Both the position numbers and the translations under genes were made by a program. Shown in pieces: positions 1 to 12,157 of a DNA stretch of 64,000 nucleotides (position 1 is the first letter of the stretch; each line of letters starts with the position of its first letter). Location: contig KL197709.1 of NCBI GenBank assembly GCA_000697665.1, positions 1,095,980 through 1,159,979 on the forward strand, in the 5' to 3' direction. A model generated the notes under the pieces. The model was not told where the DNA came from. It made no database searches and was given only the letters and a program-made list of their open reading frames with translations. Origin of the DNA: Jaapia argillacea MUCL 33604 (taxonomy: Eukaryota; Basidiomycota; Agaricomycetes; Jaapiales; Jaapiaceae).

Positions 1-1214
1 GCAGCTCGCGGTGCAACTACTCTGTGGCCTGATGGCTACCTCTCATAAGTTCGGGCTTGGATGGCTGGTGGTCTTCCTCCACAGTCATATCCCCCAACGT
101 TACTGACACGGGCCCATGTTCGAATCACGTCTCGCGACACACGAGCCCATGGGCTCGAGGAACGCCTCCACAGTGACGTTTGTCATGTCGGAAAATAATG
201 TTGGTCTTGTGTGTCCATCGCTCGTCGACGTCACTCCAACTGATCTCGTTCTCAGGATCCCCCATTACTGAGCCCTTCCATGGTGCTCGTTGGCCTCCTC
301 ACTCTAGAATGGAGTATCGTGACAGTGCTCTGGGTCCCTGTGCGGGTATTTGCGGCCCCTGCCGTCAAACCGCTGTACAGAATAAGCTACATGCTGATCG
401 TCGCCTCGGGGGTCTGTTATCTGGCGTCTTCAGCCATGACCTTTGCGATGACTATTTTACTGGACCCTGGTTGGTCCTCTCAGTTCGTGATCATGTCAAA
501 TTGTGCAGTGAGTGTCAATGGAATTTCTCTGCCATCTTCCAGGCTACATTCATATCATGGCTGATTTCCCGCCTTCGACCAGAACGGAGCCTATAACCTC
601 GGGTCGTCTGCTCTACTTTACGTCTTATTTTCCATGCTGCATCAGGGAGTGAGGTTCTCCCTCCACCACCGGAACCCTCCTGGTTTGATTTGGAATCGGT
701 CCTTGATATTATCAGCCGTTCTACTCCTCTTTCTGTTGGGTTCGATCCCATTTATCATCTCCCTCTACGCCAACCTCAGTGGACATCAGGGCGCTACTCT
801 GAGAGGTGCGCCTACTCGTGGCCCTTCTTTTCAATGGAAGCAGATCTAACGCACCTACCACAGATTCAGCTTCGATAATGTATATCATCTATTTGTGCTT
901 CCGAGTCTTTGTGCAAATATATCTACTGGTCTTGAGTTGGGTGGCGAGGAAGGGCGGCATGAATGTTAGGACTCCTCTTTGGATGTTCGTTGCGTTTATA
1001 CTGACCCCGTTCATTGCGTCAGACTCCGTTTGGTTTGCCGACCTTCTATGCCCCAATGCTGCTCGTTACCTCGGTCATCATGGCCTTCGCTGGTGCCTTC
1101 CTCGCGGAAGGACCTATTTCTATCACGAATATCCAACGGTTGGATACGACTTTTCGCGTTTTCCAGGGCATCCCAGAGTTTATTGCGTACATCACTGTAT
1201 TCTGGTTGTGCTAA
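1..1214 (+). CDS. Orphan seven-helix membrane protein, tandem copy 1 (5' end unresolved)
   Basis: This is the first of two adjacent paralogs; I do not recognise a named family. Supported exons are about ..199, 256-507, 583-805, 864-964 and 1023-1214. The joins were fixed by aligning with copy 2: both share a SENN|DPP junction, an MSNC|N junction, a phase-1 junction creating Asp before the sixth helix, and a last exon with a VTSVIMAFAGAFLAEG-like helix then RLDxxxRxFQxxPEF. Hydrophobic segments suggest six or seven helices. The first exon is poorly defined (possible coding from position 2 to about 103, then a stop), so the start may lie further 5' or outside the window. The first intron has a weak donor (gttggt), where copy 2 has gtaagt. 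The protein ends shortly after the PEF motif, so it is shorter at the C terminus than copy 2. A membrane receptor or transporter-like role is inference only. Confidence 0.6.
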
Positions 1215-1689
1215 GCATACAAATTTAGACTGTATGCTCTCGTCGGCCATTCGCCCGTGTTCCGTCGTGCAGAGGTACGTCGGAAACCGTCGACAAGTTT
1301 AGTCCCATGACTTGTTCCAGCTACGATCTATCATTCATCTTTCTGCCCTCAGCGCATCCCGCGTGTCCTTTCGGTACGCTGATTGGCTCTATAGATGCCA
1401 TCATTGAGACTTCCTTGGCATCACCGCTTGATCTAGCCCCAGAACCAGTCAGCGACTGGAGTCTTTCAGCTTTCATTTCAGAGCGCAGAGTGCAGTGATT
1501 GCAAGGACATGCTGTGTCTTATCATAGGAAGTCAGTTGATCTGAACCTAATAACAGGTTGTTGAGGCGTGTTGCACTGCCTCTGACGTACACAGCCCACC
1601 GCACTTCCAGACGCCGCTTCCTCGAACTTTCTTTGATGGTGCTGGACTCAGCTGTGTCCGTTGAACGATTCTTCAGGGCCTCATAAGCA
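1215..1689. other. Intergenic space between the tandem membrane genes
   Basis: About 475 bp. It should hold the terminator of copy 1, the promoter and possibly the unplaced first exon of copy 2. Short open frames here show no recognisable motif. Confidence 0.4.
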
Positions 1690-2909
1690 GCCCCGCCAAC
1701 TCCTATGTCAGGGATATTTTACCTTTCTAATGCTGGGATATCTTGCCTCTTCATTCAAATTACTCGAGAGGGGGTCATCTTGGGGAGGGCACAATGTTTC
1801 CACTCTCACTTATATCATTTCGGAGAATAATGTAAGTGTGTATCCTACGTTGGTGGGACCGATCTGACCGTCTTTCTCTTGCGACCTAGGATCCGCCCAT
1901 CCTCTCATCGGATGGGTTCGCCGTCGGGTTGGCCGCTGTCGAATGGGGCGTTGTATGGTTGATTGCTTTGCATCGCTCAGGACTGTTATCAGCGTCGGGC
2001 CTCTGTTTCGCAGCCTACTACGTCATCGAGTTTGCCCTTGCTCTTTTGCCGGAGCCTGGCACCGACCGGTCATACGTCGTTATGTCCAACTGCGGGGTAA
2101 GTTTCATATATCCTCGCGGCGCAATGAGACTCTCATTAGCTGCCTGGTGTTGTGTTCAATTCGCTAGAATCAGGCCTACAATGTTGGCCTATGTTTGATG
2201 CTTTATATAATTTTCTCCTCCGTGCTGCAGCAAGTCAGAGATTCACCCACGTACACAAGCCCACAACGTTGGTGCTGGGAGCCTTTTGTTGTATACTCTT
2301 CCGTTCTGTCTCTATTCCTGCTGGGCTCGATTCCTTTCGTCCTCTCGATGTATGGGACTTATCACGGAGACATGAGTCTTGCTGGTATGAATTTGACCTC
2401 TACGACATACCTTTACTCGTCGGTCTGACAATATGGACTGTTCCCAGACGCTGTTGCCATCACCTACATATTTTTCCTTCTAGGCCGTGTCGTCGTGCAA
2501 TATTACTTGCTTTGCTTGTCTTCAAGCGTGGACACCCCACAAACACCGGTCAGTTTGGCAACAGTCTCGTCATTACTTGCTCTCCTCTAATGCTTATTCT
2601 GGCCTCCCTCCTACCATGACATTATTTACCTCTTACGCTCAGTTCTCCTATTCCCTGGTCGCACTTCCCCTATTCATCACCTCCATTATCATGGCAATTA
2701 TCGGTGCAGTCCTAGCCAAAGGGTCACAGTCCACCCGCGTTTCCCGGCGGTTAGACATCGCTTATCGCATCTTCCAGGCGCTCCCCGAGTTTTTTATTTA
2801 CCTGTCAATGTTGTCCTTGCCACGCCCAGGAGCCCGTCGAAGCAGCAGAGCGCCTGCAGTAGATCTTGCTATGAATTATGTAGAAGCTGCCGCTGCGCAA
2901 ACCAAATGA
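1690..2909 (+). CDS. Orphan seven-helix membrane protein, tandem copy 2
   Basis: Paralog of the gene just upstream, same strand and intron plan. Exons are about 1690-1831, 1890-2096, 2168-2384, 2448-2548 and 2643-2909. Hydrophobic stretches in order: FTFLMLGYLASSF; the segment after DPPILSS; YYVIEFALALL; VGLCLMLYIIFSSV; SVLSLFLLGSIPFVLSMY; AITYIFFLLGRVVVQYYLL; and LPLFITSIIMAIIGAVLA. The C-terminal tail is longer than in copy 1 and rich in Arg, Ala and Gln. No ATG is obvious for the first exon, so the N terminus is approximate. The two copies are clearly diverged, so this is an old or fast-evolving duplication. No catalytic motif is visible and no function can be assigned. Confidence 0.62.
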
Positions 2910-3227
2910 TTTCTTGTTCCCTGTGATCCTCACTGGCAGCATGTTCAAGAACAATTGCTCATCATGATTCCGAAGGCAAGTACTGTATTAGTCACATCGT
3001 GAGGGTCGGTGGCAATATGAATGCTTCCCTATATCACCATCTGCTGAAGTCCATTCGTGTCCTTGCAATGGCAAATGCAACTTATCACACACCGCAATTC
3101 ACGAATGCCGCATTTACTTGTCCTGCGCTGCAGGTTTGTCCTATCTCCCGCATTGGAATAGTCCGCCCTGGATTTCAGTGACCCCTGATCGAGCAAATCA
3201 TGATCTCCCCAGGAGTTACCATCAACA
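2910..3227. other. Intergenic space upstream of the Fic gene
   Basis: About 320 bp between the stop of the membrane protein and the ATG chosen for the Fic gene. I see no additional gene. An upstream non-coding exon or a longer N terminus for the Fic gene cannot be excluded. Confidence 0.4.
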
Positions 3228-4845
3228 ATGACACCCGAAGACTTGCAAGTGTTCTTAGGTACTTTGAACCTTGGTTCGGGTACGGATGCTGTGAACTTTG
3301 AGGAAGCAAGGAGAGCAGCTTCCGTTTGGGAGAGGGTTCTCCTACCAAAGTATCCATCATCCCCTTTCTTAATGGTCCGCGTGGCGGATATGAGGGCCAG
3401 GTTGGGGTCATGGACGAGCGCCTTGATGCTTTACGAGAAGGTAGATACCGCCGTACCCGTCCCAATCTGTTTCTGATGTTGCTTCTCGGGTTCATTCAGA
3501 CTCAACATATCATCGGAATTGGAACAGATCCCATCTATGATAACTTCGTCGACTCGTATCGTGGGTTCTGCGAGCAACACGCTGAGCAACAAGGTCAGAC
3601 CCCTCCTTTAGATTGCGATACTTACACTCGATTGTGCTGAATATGTGTATCTGCATTAGTCGCCTTCAACGATCAAACCCAATATCGCGAACCGTACAGA
3701 CCTTCCAACACATATCCTTTGCCCACGAACTCCCCAACGGTTCCCAGAGAAGCCGAATCCGTCAAGACGGAGTGGCTGACATCCATCGATTCCGATCAGA
3801 CATTCTCGGAGCGCTTCTGGCGGTACTGCTGTATTGAGACGAATCTTGTTGAGGAGACGTTCCTGTTAACCGAGCAGGTCAGCTCGACCCAAGTCGCGAT
3901 TATTCGCATATTCACTGATCAACCCTTCAGTCAATCCGCAATTTGGTGCAGCAGGGCTACCATCAATCATATGTGGATTATTTGCCTGGGAGTGCTATCA
4001 AAGATCGAGTCATCATCACGGACATCTTGAACGATACCATGCAGGTTCGTATTACACTTCCCCCCACAGCTTATCGATAACGTAGATCTGGCTTGCCTCT
4101 ATATAGGCTCTACGAATGATAAGCTCCATCCAAGACAACCTGACACTCCTCACACCTCAAACAATCAAGGATATCCATGAGACGTTGATGAATCACTCCA
4201 GGATTCTGGTTGTATCTGCAGGCCAAAACCCGAGCCTGAAGTACACTAATGGCGGGCAAACCAGAACGGCGCTTCAGAAGACTGTATTGTTGGACGGGCC
4301 GTACAAAATCGGGTTCTGTCCATTCGCAGAGGTTGATCGTGAACTCAACTATATCTGCGGGCAGGCAAGGGCGAGTGCCATACTTTGAATAGCCATGGTG
4401 GCGCGCTCGCTGACTGACGACATTTCTCCATCTGATTAGCAATGGATTCGAAATTTTCCTCGCAACCCGTTTGCGGTTGGTGCTTGGTTCCACCTTATTT
4501 TAATCCGGTGTCACCCTTTTGAGGCAAGTCACAAGACTATGGGGGCCACACCAAAGCTGATGGCTGATCATAGGATGGGAATGGTCGTCTCGCGAGGATG
4601 CTCGGATCCATTCCTCTTCTGCGAGCTGGATATCCTCCACTCTGTGTCCTTCTGAAATGGAGACATGACTACTACGGTGGCTTGAAGGCTGTCAGTTTCT
4701 ATCCCATGATCAATATTCTTTTCTGACGTGTCTTCTAATACTCCAGGGTTATGATGGCAATTTAGCGCCTTTGGCTGATAGCTTTGCACAGACTCTCCAA
4801 CTTGCCCTTCAGGAGGTTCAAGGACTGACCGGGGCTGTCATATAA
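3228..4845 (+). CDS. Fic-domain protein (Fido superfamily)
   Basis: Nine exons: 3228-3440, 3500-3593, 3660-3877, 3931-4044, 4107-4364, 4440-4523, 4574-4690, 4747-4845 and the joins between them give about 398 residues. The Fic motif HPFEDGNGR is assembled across an intron (HPFE | DGNGR, residues about 324-332) and has the His, the acidic residue and the GNGR loop of active Fic enzymes, which usually transfer AMP or a related group from a nucleotide to protein side chains. A preceding helix carries YCCIETN (about 166-172), at the place where class II Fic proteins have the inhibitory [ST]xxxE[GN] motif. The Glu is kept but the flanking positions differ. Residues 25-71 resemble a TPR-like helical repeat. 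No signal peptide is seen. The introns at 4365-4439 and 4524-4573 are GC-AG; GT alternatives break the frame. The substrate is unknown. Confidence 0.85.
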
Positions 4846-5347
4846 TCCACGATCTCATTTTCCCCTGAGCGCGGACACTGAGTGTAGGCTTTATCTCTGC
4901 CATTGTATGTGTTGCCTATCTGTACTATCATTACGACCCACTTCTGGCCATCTCATTGACACTGTCTCGTTCATTCCGTGATGCAGCTTCACCGCGACAC
5001 GATCACCTGACAGTACTTTTATCCCAATGCGGAAACATCGGAAGTGCTCTGACTTCCTAAAGTTCTACTTCAACCCCACACATCAACTGTTCCGACCCCG
5101 GACCGTTTACCTGCCGTTCTCTCACCTGGTTGGAGGTATCCACCTTGACACCCCGCATAATCATCGACTCCCTCGACCCCAGACATGTTCCGTTACGCCA
5201 TTTATAGCCGTCCAGAACCGGTTCTTCGCTGGCACTCCATCCTTTTTACAACTCCCCTTCCTCCCAATCTCTGGAGTCAGAGATTTCCTTCCCACATCCC
5301 ACACCCTATCAGCACCCGCGCCTTTTCGTCTAAAGATCAAGATCAAC
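4846..5347. other. Intergenic region with 5' leader of the MFS gene
   Basis: About 500 bp. A frame open from 5027 runs into the MFS start but has no family signature and is probably leader sequence. The ATG at 5348 follows an A-rich context and begins a typical cytosolic tail of a Dal5-type permease. Confidence 0.45.
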
Positions 5348-7352
5348 ATGGGAGGGGATATTGAACAGCCCCCGAGTCCTGTCCGATCGCTCTCCAAGGT
5401 GGAAGAAAGCAGAAAGGATGAGTATGAGGGTAGTTATGATCAAGATCAGGTAGACGGCGATGCGGAGTTTGGAGGACATGCAGCTCGGATGGAGATGGAG
5501 AAGAAGTTGTTGAGGAAGTTGGATTTGAGGATGTCGATCTTGATCGTGATTTACATTTTGAACTATGTGAGTGTCTAAGTGAATGTAGGTGAGAGGGTAT
5601 GCTAAGGAGATGTTGTAGATTGATCGAAACAATGCGGGGTACACCGGCTTTCTCGTTGTTCGGTGTAGCCTTGTTGCTGATCTCTGCGCGATGTTAGAGC
5701 TGCACGTTTGAGAGGGTTTTCTGCCGATTTACACCTCGAGGGCCAGCAGTTCGCCACACTGCTATCGATTTTATATGTTGGATACATCTTGATGCAAATC
5801 CCGTCGTGAGTCTTGCTGCCATCACGTGCTCAACGTAAGTGTTGATTTCAGGTGCACGCTACAGGAATATGTTCCTGAACTGGATGGGCAAGCCGTCAAT
5901 CTACTTACCCTGCTGTATGATTGTCTGGGGCATTATCTCCTGCCTAACAGGCGTAACACACAAGTACGTGCACCACGATCCCATTCCCATTTCCACCCAA
6001 TTGACCTCCTTCCCAGTTTCGTAGGCGCCCTCCTAACCCGCTTCTTCCTCGGCTTCGTCGAAGCAGCCTTTTTCCCTGGCGCACTCTTCCTCATCTCAAA
6101 GTGGTACAAACGTAGCGAGATTGGGTACAGGACTGCCATCTTGTATTGTGGAAATATTATTAGCAATGCTTTTGGGAGCTTGTTGGCTAGTGGGATATTG
6201 GGTGGTATGCAAGGGAGAATGGGGCATGCTGCTTGGAGGTGGGCGTCTTTCCTTAAATTTTCGTGGATGCCGCTGACCTCGGCTTTGGAATAAGATGGTT
6301 GTTCTATATTGAAGGTAAGTACTCTGCAGCCCTTTCATCAAATTTTATTAACCTATTCCACATCTTCTAGGCTCCTTGACTGTCTTCGTTGCGATCTGCG
6401 CAATCTTCATCCTGCCCGATTTCCCAAGCACAACCAAATGGCTCACCGACGACGAACGCCGTCTCGCAATGAAACGACTGGAGGAAGACGCGGGTGTCGG
6501 TGATCAAGGAGAGACTGAACATGGTGCCATGAATGGGCTTTGGCTCGCCATTACCGATTGGAAGGTCTGGTGGTTGGCTTTCGCGATGACGGCGCAGGTT
6601 ATTGCCCTGTCGTTCAATGCGTATTTCCCAACGCTTTCGGCTACGCTTGGGTATAGCACCACTGTGACATTGTTGTTGTGTGCGCCGCCGTTCGTATGGG
6701 CTGCTATTGAGACCTTTTTATTGGCGAGGCGAGTCTTTGTTGGATTTTTCTGGGTGTGGTGGGATGCTGATAGTTTGTGTTTATAGGCATTCGGATAAGA
6801 AGAAGGAACGATTCTGGCATATATCCATCTCGCTGTTCGCTGGCGTTATTGGCTTTGTGATTGCGATTTGCACCATGAACGTCGCTGCTCGGTACATTTC
6901 ACTGTGAGTGTTCCTGTTGTCGGTACCAGCCTCACCTCGTTGATAGACCCGACGATACTTCGTAGGTTCTTGCAAGCACAGTCCTATGCAGGATTTGTAT
7001 GTTTATACGCATGGATGAGCAACTCATTCCCTCGACCTCCATCAAAACGTGCTGTTGCCCTGGCTCTGATGAACGCGTTTTCGCAACTTGGGAATATTGC
7101 CGGATCGTGAGTTCCTTCATCCCATCACACTCCATCACATTCGTGAAGAGCTAAACATCTTACAGGTACATATGGCCAACAGCTTGGGGCCCCACGTATC
7201 GCTACTCGTACGCGATTTGCATCGCGAACGCGTGTCTATGTATCATTATGTGTTACATTTTCAAGTTGCATTTGGAGTCGTTGAATAGAGGGTTTGAGAG
7301 GGAGGAGAGGGAGAGGGGGGAAAAGGTTCCTGGCTTCCGATACATTAGTTGA
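5348..7352 (+). CDS. MFS transporter, Dal5/anion:cation symporter family
   Basis: A plasma-membrane permease of the fungal Dal5/TNA1-like group, which moves organic anions such as allantoate, nicotinate or other vitamins in symport with cations. The N-terminal cytosolic tail is acidic. It is followed by LLRKLDLRMSILIVIYILNY and IDRNNAG, the classic first-helix signature of this family, split by introns at about 5572-5618 and 5640-5690. Later exons carry TRFFLGFVEAAFFPGALF, GNIISNAFGSLLASGI, AAWRWLFYIEG, a long central loop with LTDDER, and C-terminal helices ending at GFRYIS, typical of the family (GFRYxL). Twelve helices are expected. Exons lie at roughly 5348-5571, 5619-5639, 5691-5804 and onwards to 7352. 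The substrate cannot be read from the sequence. Confidence 0.88.
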
Positions 7353-7740
7353 GGGATGGCGCCTTTCTGTTGCGAGGGCTGGTCATTTCGGATTCCGGAT
7401 CTCGTATGTTTGTACAATATGTCTTTACACCGGGCCGCGTTTTGTCGACTCCCAGAGTGGAAATGGAATCTCCTTGCCGAAACACAGCTTACTTATAGTG
7501 GGCTATACTGTACTTGTTGGAGCGATGAACGTGTGAAGTCGAGCGGGAACTCGCCACGCGTAAAAAACGCGGGAGCTTGTACGCCGGGAAAACGTCGGAC
7601 AGATACATTATCTTGGCACAGGTGATTCGAAACTTTCGGCCACGGTAGTCGACGGTATCTCATCAGCCTCAGCCATAAAGGTCAGAATTTCATCGAATTC
7701 TACTTCCTGTGTTCTCACTTTCTCGGTCTCCTTCATTGTC
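7353..7740. other. Intergenic region, terminator of MFS gene and promoter of beta-mannosidase
   Basis: About 390 bp. Short ORFs run through it on both strands but none carries a recognisable domain. Confidence 0.4.
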
Positions 7741-10700
7741 ATGTCCAGTGTTACCAGACCAATCGACCAAGGGTGGTCCTTTACCCAGTCCGGCGGAGGT
7801 AAAGGAACGAAGGACGGCGAATGGTTGGGAGTGTCCCAGTTCCCCACCAGTGTCCATGTTGAGTTGCTTAAGTTGAAGAGGATTCCTGATCCGGTGTGTT
7901 GCAGGTTTCATTGAGGTTCACTCGTGTTGCTTTGAGCTTACTCCTTCGCTTGTAGTTTGTGGGGTTGCACGAATGGGATGTTCAATGTCGGTGGACCTGA
8001 ATCTGAACAATACTGATATCAAGATCTAAGCCTCGATTTGAACAGGGATTGGGGAGACGGAATGGGTATTCAAGACTACCTTCTCTGTCAAGGATACCGA
8101 ACTTGCGGCCCCCAACGTCGATCTCGTTTTCGATGGTTTGGACACTTTTGCGACTGTCACACTGGTGAGCTCCGTCATTCTGCTAACTCCCTGTTGCGGA
8201 ACGTACTCAAGCCCGTTCCTTTCAACTTTAGAACGGACAGAAGATCCTTCAGTACGTTCTCCACTTGCTTTGGATCCGGCAACTTGACTGAATGATCGCC
8301 TCCCATCAGAACTTTCAATCAGTTCATCCACCACAGAGTTCCAGTGAAGGAGATCCTCAAGAGTGGTTCTAACGAGCTCTCGATTTCGTTCGATAGCGCT
8401 TTCCTCACAGTGCGCATTTCTCTCTCCTCTTCTGGACATCAGTATCTGATTACTGCGTGTTTTTATTGCAGGGAAGAGACGTCGAGAAAGCCCACGAGAA
8501 GTATGCTTTATGGAACGGAGACTCCAGTCGCCTTCACGTTCGCAAGGCTCAATACAAGTAAGTCATCATCCAGCCCAACTCGCGGTCCTACTGAGACTCA
8601 CCCTACAACCATTCTAGTTATGGATGGGACTGGGGTGATTACCGATCTCCCATCAAAAATCCACACGTCGGGATCTAACCTGATTTTAACCTCCCCAGGT
8701 CCAGTGTTGATGACAGTTGGCCCTTGGAAACCAATCACCCTGCACACCTACACTTCTTCGATCAACCAAGTCGATATTCGACCCAAAGTCTCCCCCTCCC
8801 TCTCTGTCGACCTCAGCGTCTCCTTCTCCTTGTCTAATAAAATCCCGAGCAGTGCTTCGGTTGTATTGAAAGACTCGAAGGGCAATAAAGTGTTGGGCGA
8901 AACTGGTATTAAGACCGATGGTGGCAATGGGCTGGTGCAGTGGAGTTTGGAGGGCGGAAAGGTGGACTTGTGGTGGCCTATCGGGTATGGAAAGCAACCA
9001 CTCTACACGGTGGAGATCGAGGTGGTTGACAAGGTTCGTTCGTTCGTTGTGCTTGTGGGTGTAGTGGCTGATTCTGGGTGGTGAGTCTAGCAGGGTCAAG
9101 TAATCGACAAGAAGACGGAGAAGATCGCGTTTAGGCGGGCTGTCATTGTGGAGGACAAGCTTGTCGACCAGGAGGGGTTGACATTCTTGTTCGAGATCAA
9201 CAATGTTAGGATCTTCTGTGGAGGTGAGAATACTGACTTCATTCCTTCCCATTCATGCTTAATAGACCATCTCGTCAACCTAGGCTCGAATTGGATCCCG
9301 GCCGATTCCTTCCTTACGACGTACGCCCCTTTTTTCTCATCGAAGCTTCGAGTGCTCTCTTACGATGAACAATAATGTAGCATGACCTCCCAGAGGTACA
9401 GAGATTGGCTCCAATTGCTCGTCGATGGCAACCAGAACATGATACGTGTCTGGGGTGGAGGCATCTACGAGTATGATGTGTTCTATGATATTTGCGATGG
9501 TCCGTCCTGTTTCATCCGAATCTTTTACCGTTGGAATGCTGAATTCACTTTGTTGCGTTTTGTAGAATTGGGTATCTTGGTTTGGCAGGACTTCATGTTT
9601 GGTTGTGGGCAGGTTTGTACTCCTAGCTTTTAATACCCATTGATTGATGAAGTGATTGGTGATGGTTATAGTATCCAGCATATGATTCCTTTGTCGACTC
9701 CGTGAAATTGGAGGCGGAGCAGAACGTCGAGAGATTGAGACACCATCCTTCTATCGTCATCTTTGCCGGCAACAACGAAGGTTTGTCTCACATCTTTTCA
9801 CTCAAATTGTTTTCACACCGGTCCTCACATCATTTTCGACGCATACAGATTATCAACTCGCCGAATCCAACAAACTTGACCTCGACTACTCTCGTGACGA
9901 CGCCCCGGATGACTCTCTGCGCAAGAGCACCTTCCCTGCTCGTTACATCTACGAAAGGCTCTTACCATCTGTCGTGGAGAAGCTCTCAGACATACATTAT
10001 CATCGCAGCTCGCCCTATAGCGGACATGGGAAGAAGACGACTGATCAGACGTTTGGGGATTTGCATCAGTGTAAGTCACTTGGTTGAGTTGTCTCGTGAA
10101 CATGAACATATGGCTTAATCATCTGTAGGGAATGTGTGGCATGGATCGCAAGAGCCATGGCATAATTGGGATATTCTTGCTGGTCGCTTCGTGTCGGAGT
10201 TCGGCATGTAAGTCTGACCTTCATTCTCCACTTTGGGGACACCAAAGGTTGACGCCCCTTGCGCTTCATAGGGAGGCCTACCCCAACATTCGTACGGTTG
10301 ATTATTGGCTCGGCGGAAACAAGGCTGAACGTTATCCTCAATCTAGGTACTGCATATTTAGATTTCTCCTCTCCATTGCAGTGACTCATCTTCTGACCTC
10401 TAGAACGATGAACAATCATAACAAAGCTGATGGGTTTGAGCGCCGGTTGGAGGTACGTCATTCGACGATCTTAGAGAATGCAGATGGGTTGACAGGAGGG
10501 TTTGTAGCTTTATTTAGTTGAGAACTTCAAGCATTCGTTCGAGATGGAAAGGTACGAAGCACATGACCTCGGGCGTTTTCCTTTTGGTGCTGACCCCACA
10601 TCGTTTTGAAAGCTATGTGTACTATACGCAGATCATGCAGGCAGAGACCCTGGCTTCTGCCTATCGTCTCTGGCGTCGCAACTGGGCTGGCCGGGGGAAG

Positions 10701-11568
10701 GAGTATACAGCGGGTGCTCTTGTTTGGCAGGTCAGTGTTGTAAACGTGTCCTGATACCGGATCATAGTGATTCTAATAATCATCCACAGATCAACGACTG
10801 CTGGCCTGTGACTTCTTGGGCTATCGTCGATTACTTCCTGCGACCAAAACCCGCCTATTTCACAGTGGCTCGCGAGCTTCGTCCTTACACCGTTGGTATG
10901 ACCCGAAAGGATAAGAAGACTTTCGCCGATGACCGCACGGCTGCGGTATTCAGTATAGAGACCGTCTTCGAGATCTGGGGTACCAACAGCACTCTCACCG
11001 AGAAGAAGGCGACTCTGGAAGTCAGTTCCTTTGACCTTCATTCCAACTGGATTGAGAAGTGGAGTAAAGGCGTTACCCTTGCTCCGAACGCCAGCACGGA
11101 GTTATTCAAGGGTGAGTTGGCTGGGCTCCCCAAGAGGACCCTAGCTAGTGAGGTTCCCAAGACCATTGTCGTTTCGGCCAGACTCCTGGAAGACGATGGT
11201 ACTGTTTTGGGTCGTTATTCCAACTGGTAAGCTCAAGCTTCATGTGCTACTTCAAAGCTTTCTTCCTCTCGGAGCTAATCTTGAGATCTTGGAACGTTTT
11301 TTTCTGCAGGCCAGAGCCCTTCAAGTATATCAACTACCCCGACATCAAGGACCTAGGTTTCACAATCACCACTGGAGCCGATGGCGAATCTGTCAAACTC
11401 TCTACCATGAAGCCTATCAAAGGCATCGTTCTCGATGTCGATGGGGACGATGTAAAATGGGGTGATCAGGCCATTGATCTGGTCCCGGGTGACCCTCAAA
11501 TTGTCAAGGCTTCTGGATTGAAGGGAAGGCAGGTCAGGGCGAGGTTTTTGGGTGATGGAACTGCTTGA
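7741..11568 (+). CDS. Beta-mannosidase, glycoside hydrolase family 2
   Basis: Hydrolyses terminal beta-1,4-mannosyl residues from mannans and N-glycan cores. About 17 short exons. The first exon reads [16 protein letters not shown], followed by a small exon [10 protein letters not shown] and [13 protein letters not shown], the usual GH2 sugar-binding start. YGWDWGP precedes the Ig-like domain. The catalytic barrel contains [39 protein letters not shown] and IVIFAGNNE (the final Glu is the acid/base by family precedent). [15 protein letters not shown] is followed by FVSEFGM (Glu of SEFG is the predicted nucleophile), then a C-terminal beta domain ending near 11568. No clear signal peptide is present at the chosen ATG, so an intracellular or vacuolar enzyme is likely, as for many fungal GH2 mannosidases. 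The architecture looks complete. Confidence 0.92.
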
Positions 11569-12157
11569 AGGGTCCAGATAAGAAAGTTGTGTATCGATAT
11601 CCTGTATATCCTGTAGATTGATCGTGTAGGATCTTGATGTCTGGAACGTGGAGGTGCATGCGACCTGGAGATAAAATGAATCAGCTCTTCTTCGATGAAT
11701 CGCTGGGTTTGCTGGAGCGAATTTCATCACTGTGCAAGAAAACCATGAAGCATCATGACGTTGAGCAACAAAAGGAAAACAAGGGGCTCTAGAATTAGAC
11801 CTCCACGGACCTACAATAACCGATGGCACGAAACAACAATGATAGATGTTACAGACTGTACAATGTAGTGGGAAGCAAGTAGTGTGGAGTGGCACAAAAA
11901 AAGGGAACCCAGTTCGCTTGGCTATTGACACGAAGGTAGCAAAAAAGATATAACCCAACGAGAGGCAAAGCGAGCAGGGGAATAAATCCAATGTTCTGTA
12001 TGCGGCAACGAAGCGCGAGGAAAAGTGACGGGATTAGGGGAGGTCGAAAGGCGTGGGCGGTATTAAAGGGAGTATCACGCGGGTTGTGTATGGATCACAG
12101 GCGAGACTGCGGAGTATACGGGTCGGAGGATAAGGTATGGGGAGATCTAAGCATGGG
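11569..12157. other. 3' regions of convergent beta-mannosidase and Rheb genes
   Basis: About 590 bp between two convergent stop codons. A 212-codon minus-strand frame overlapping it reads antisense to the last mannosidase exon and shows no domain. No gene is called. Confidence 0.5.

Noticed and set aside
100-135. tRNA B-box-like gttcgaatc
   Set aside because: No matching A box or cloverleaf around it; the same is true of other gttcga hits, for example at 15497 and 56113.
8686-9252. 188-codon minus-strand frame
   Set aside because: Antisense shadow of a well-supported beta-mannosidase exon.
11353-11991. 212-codon minus-strand frame
   Set aside because: Overlaps the last mannosidase exon antisense and shows only low-complexity Cys/Phe text.
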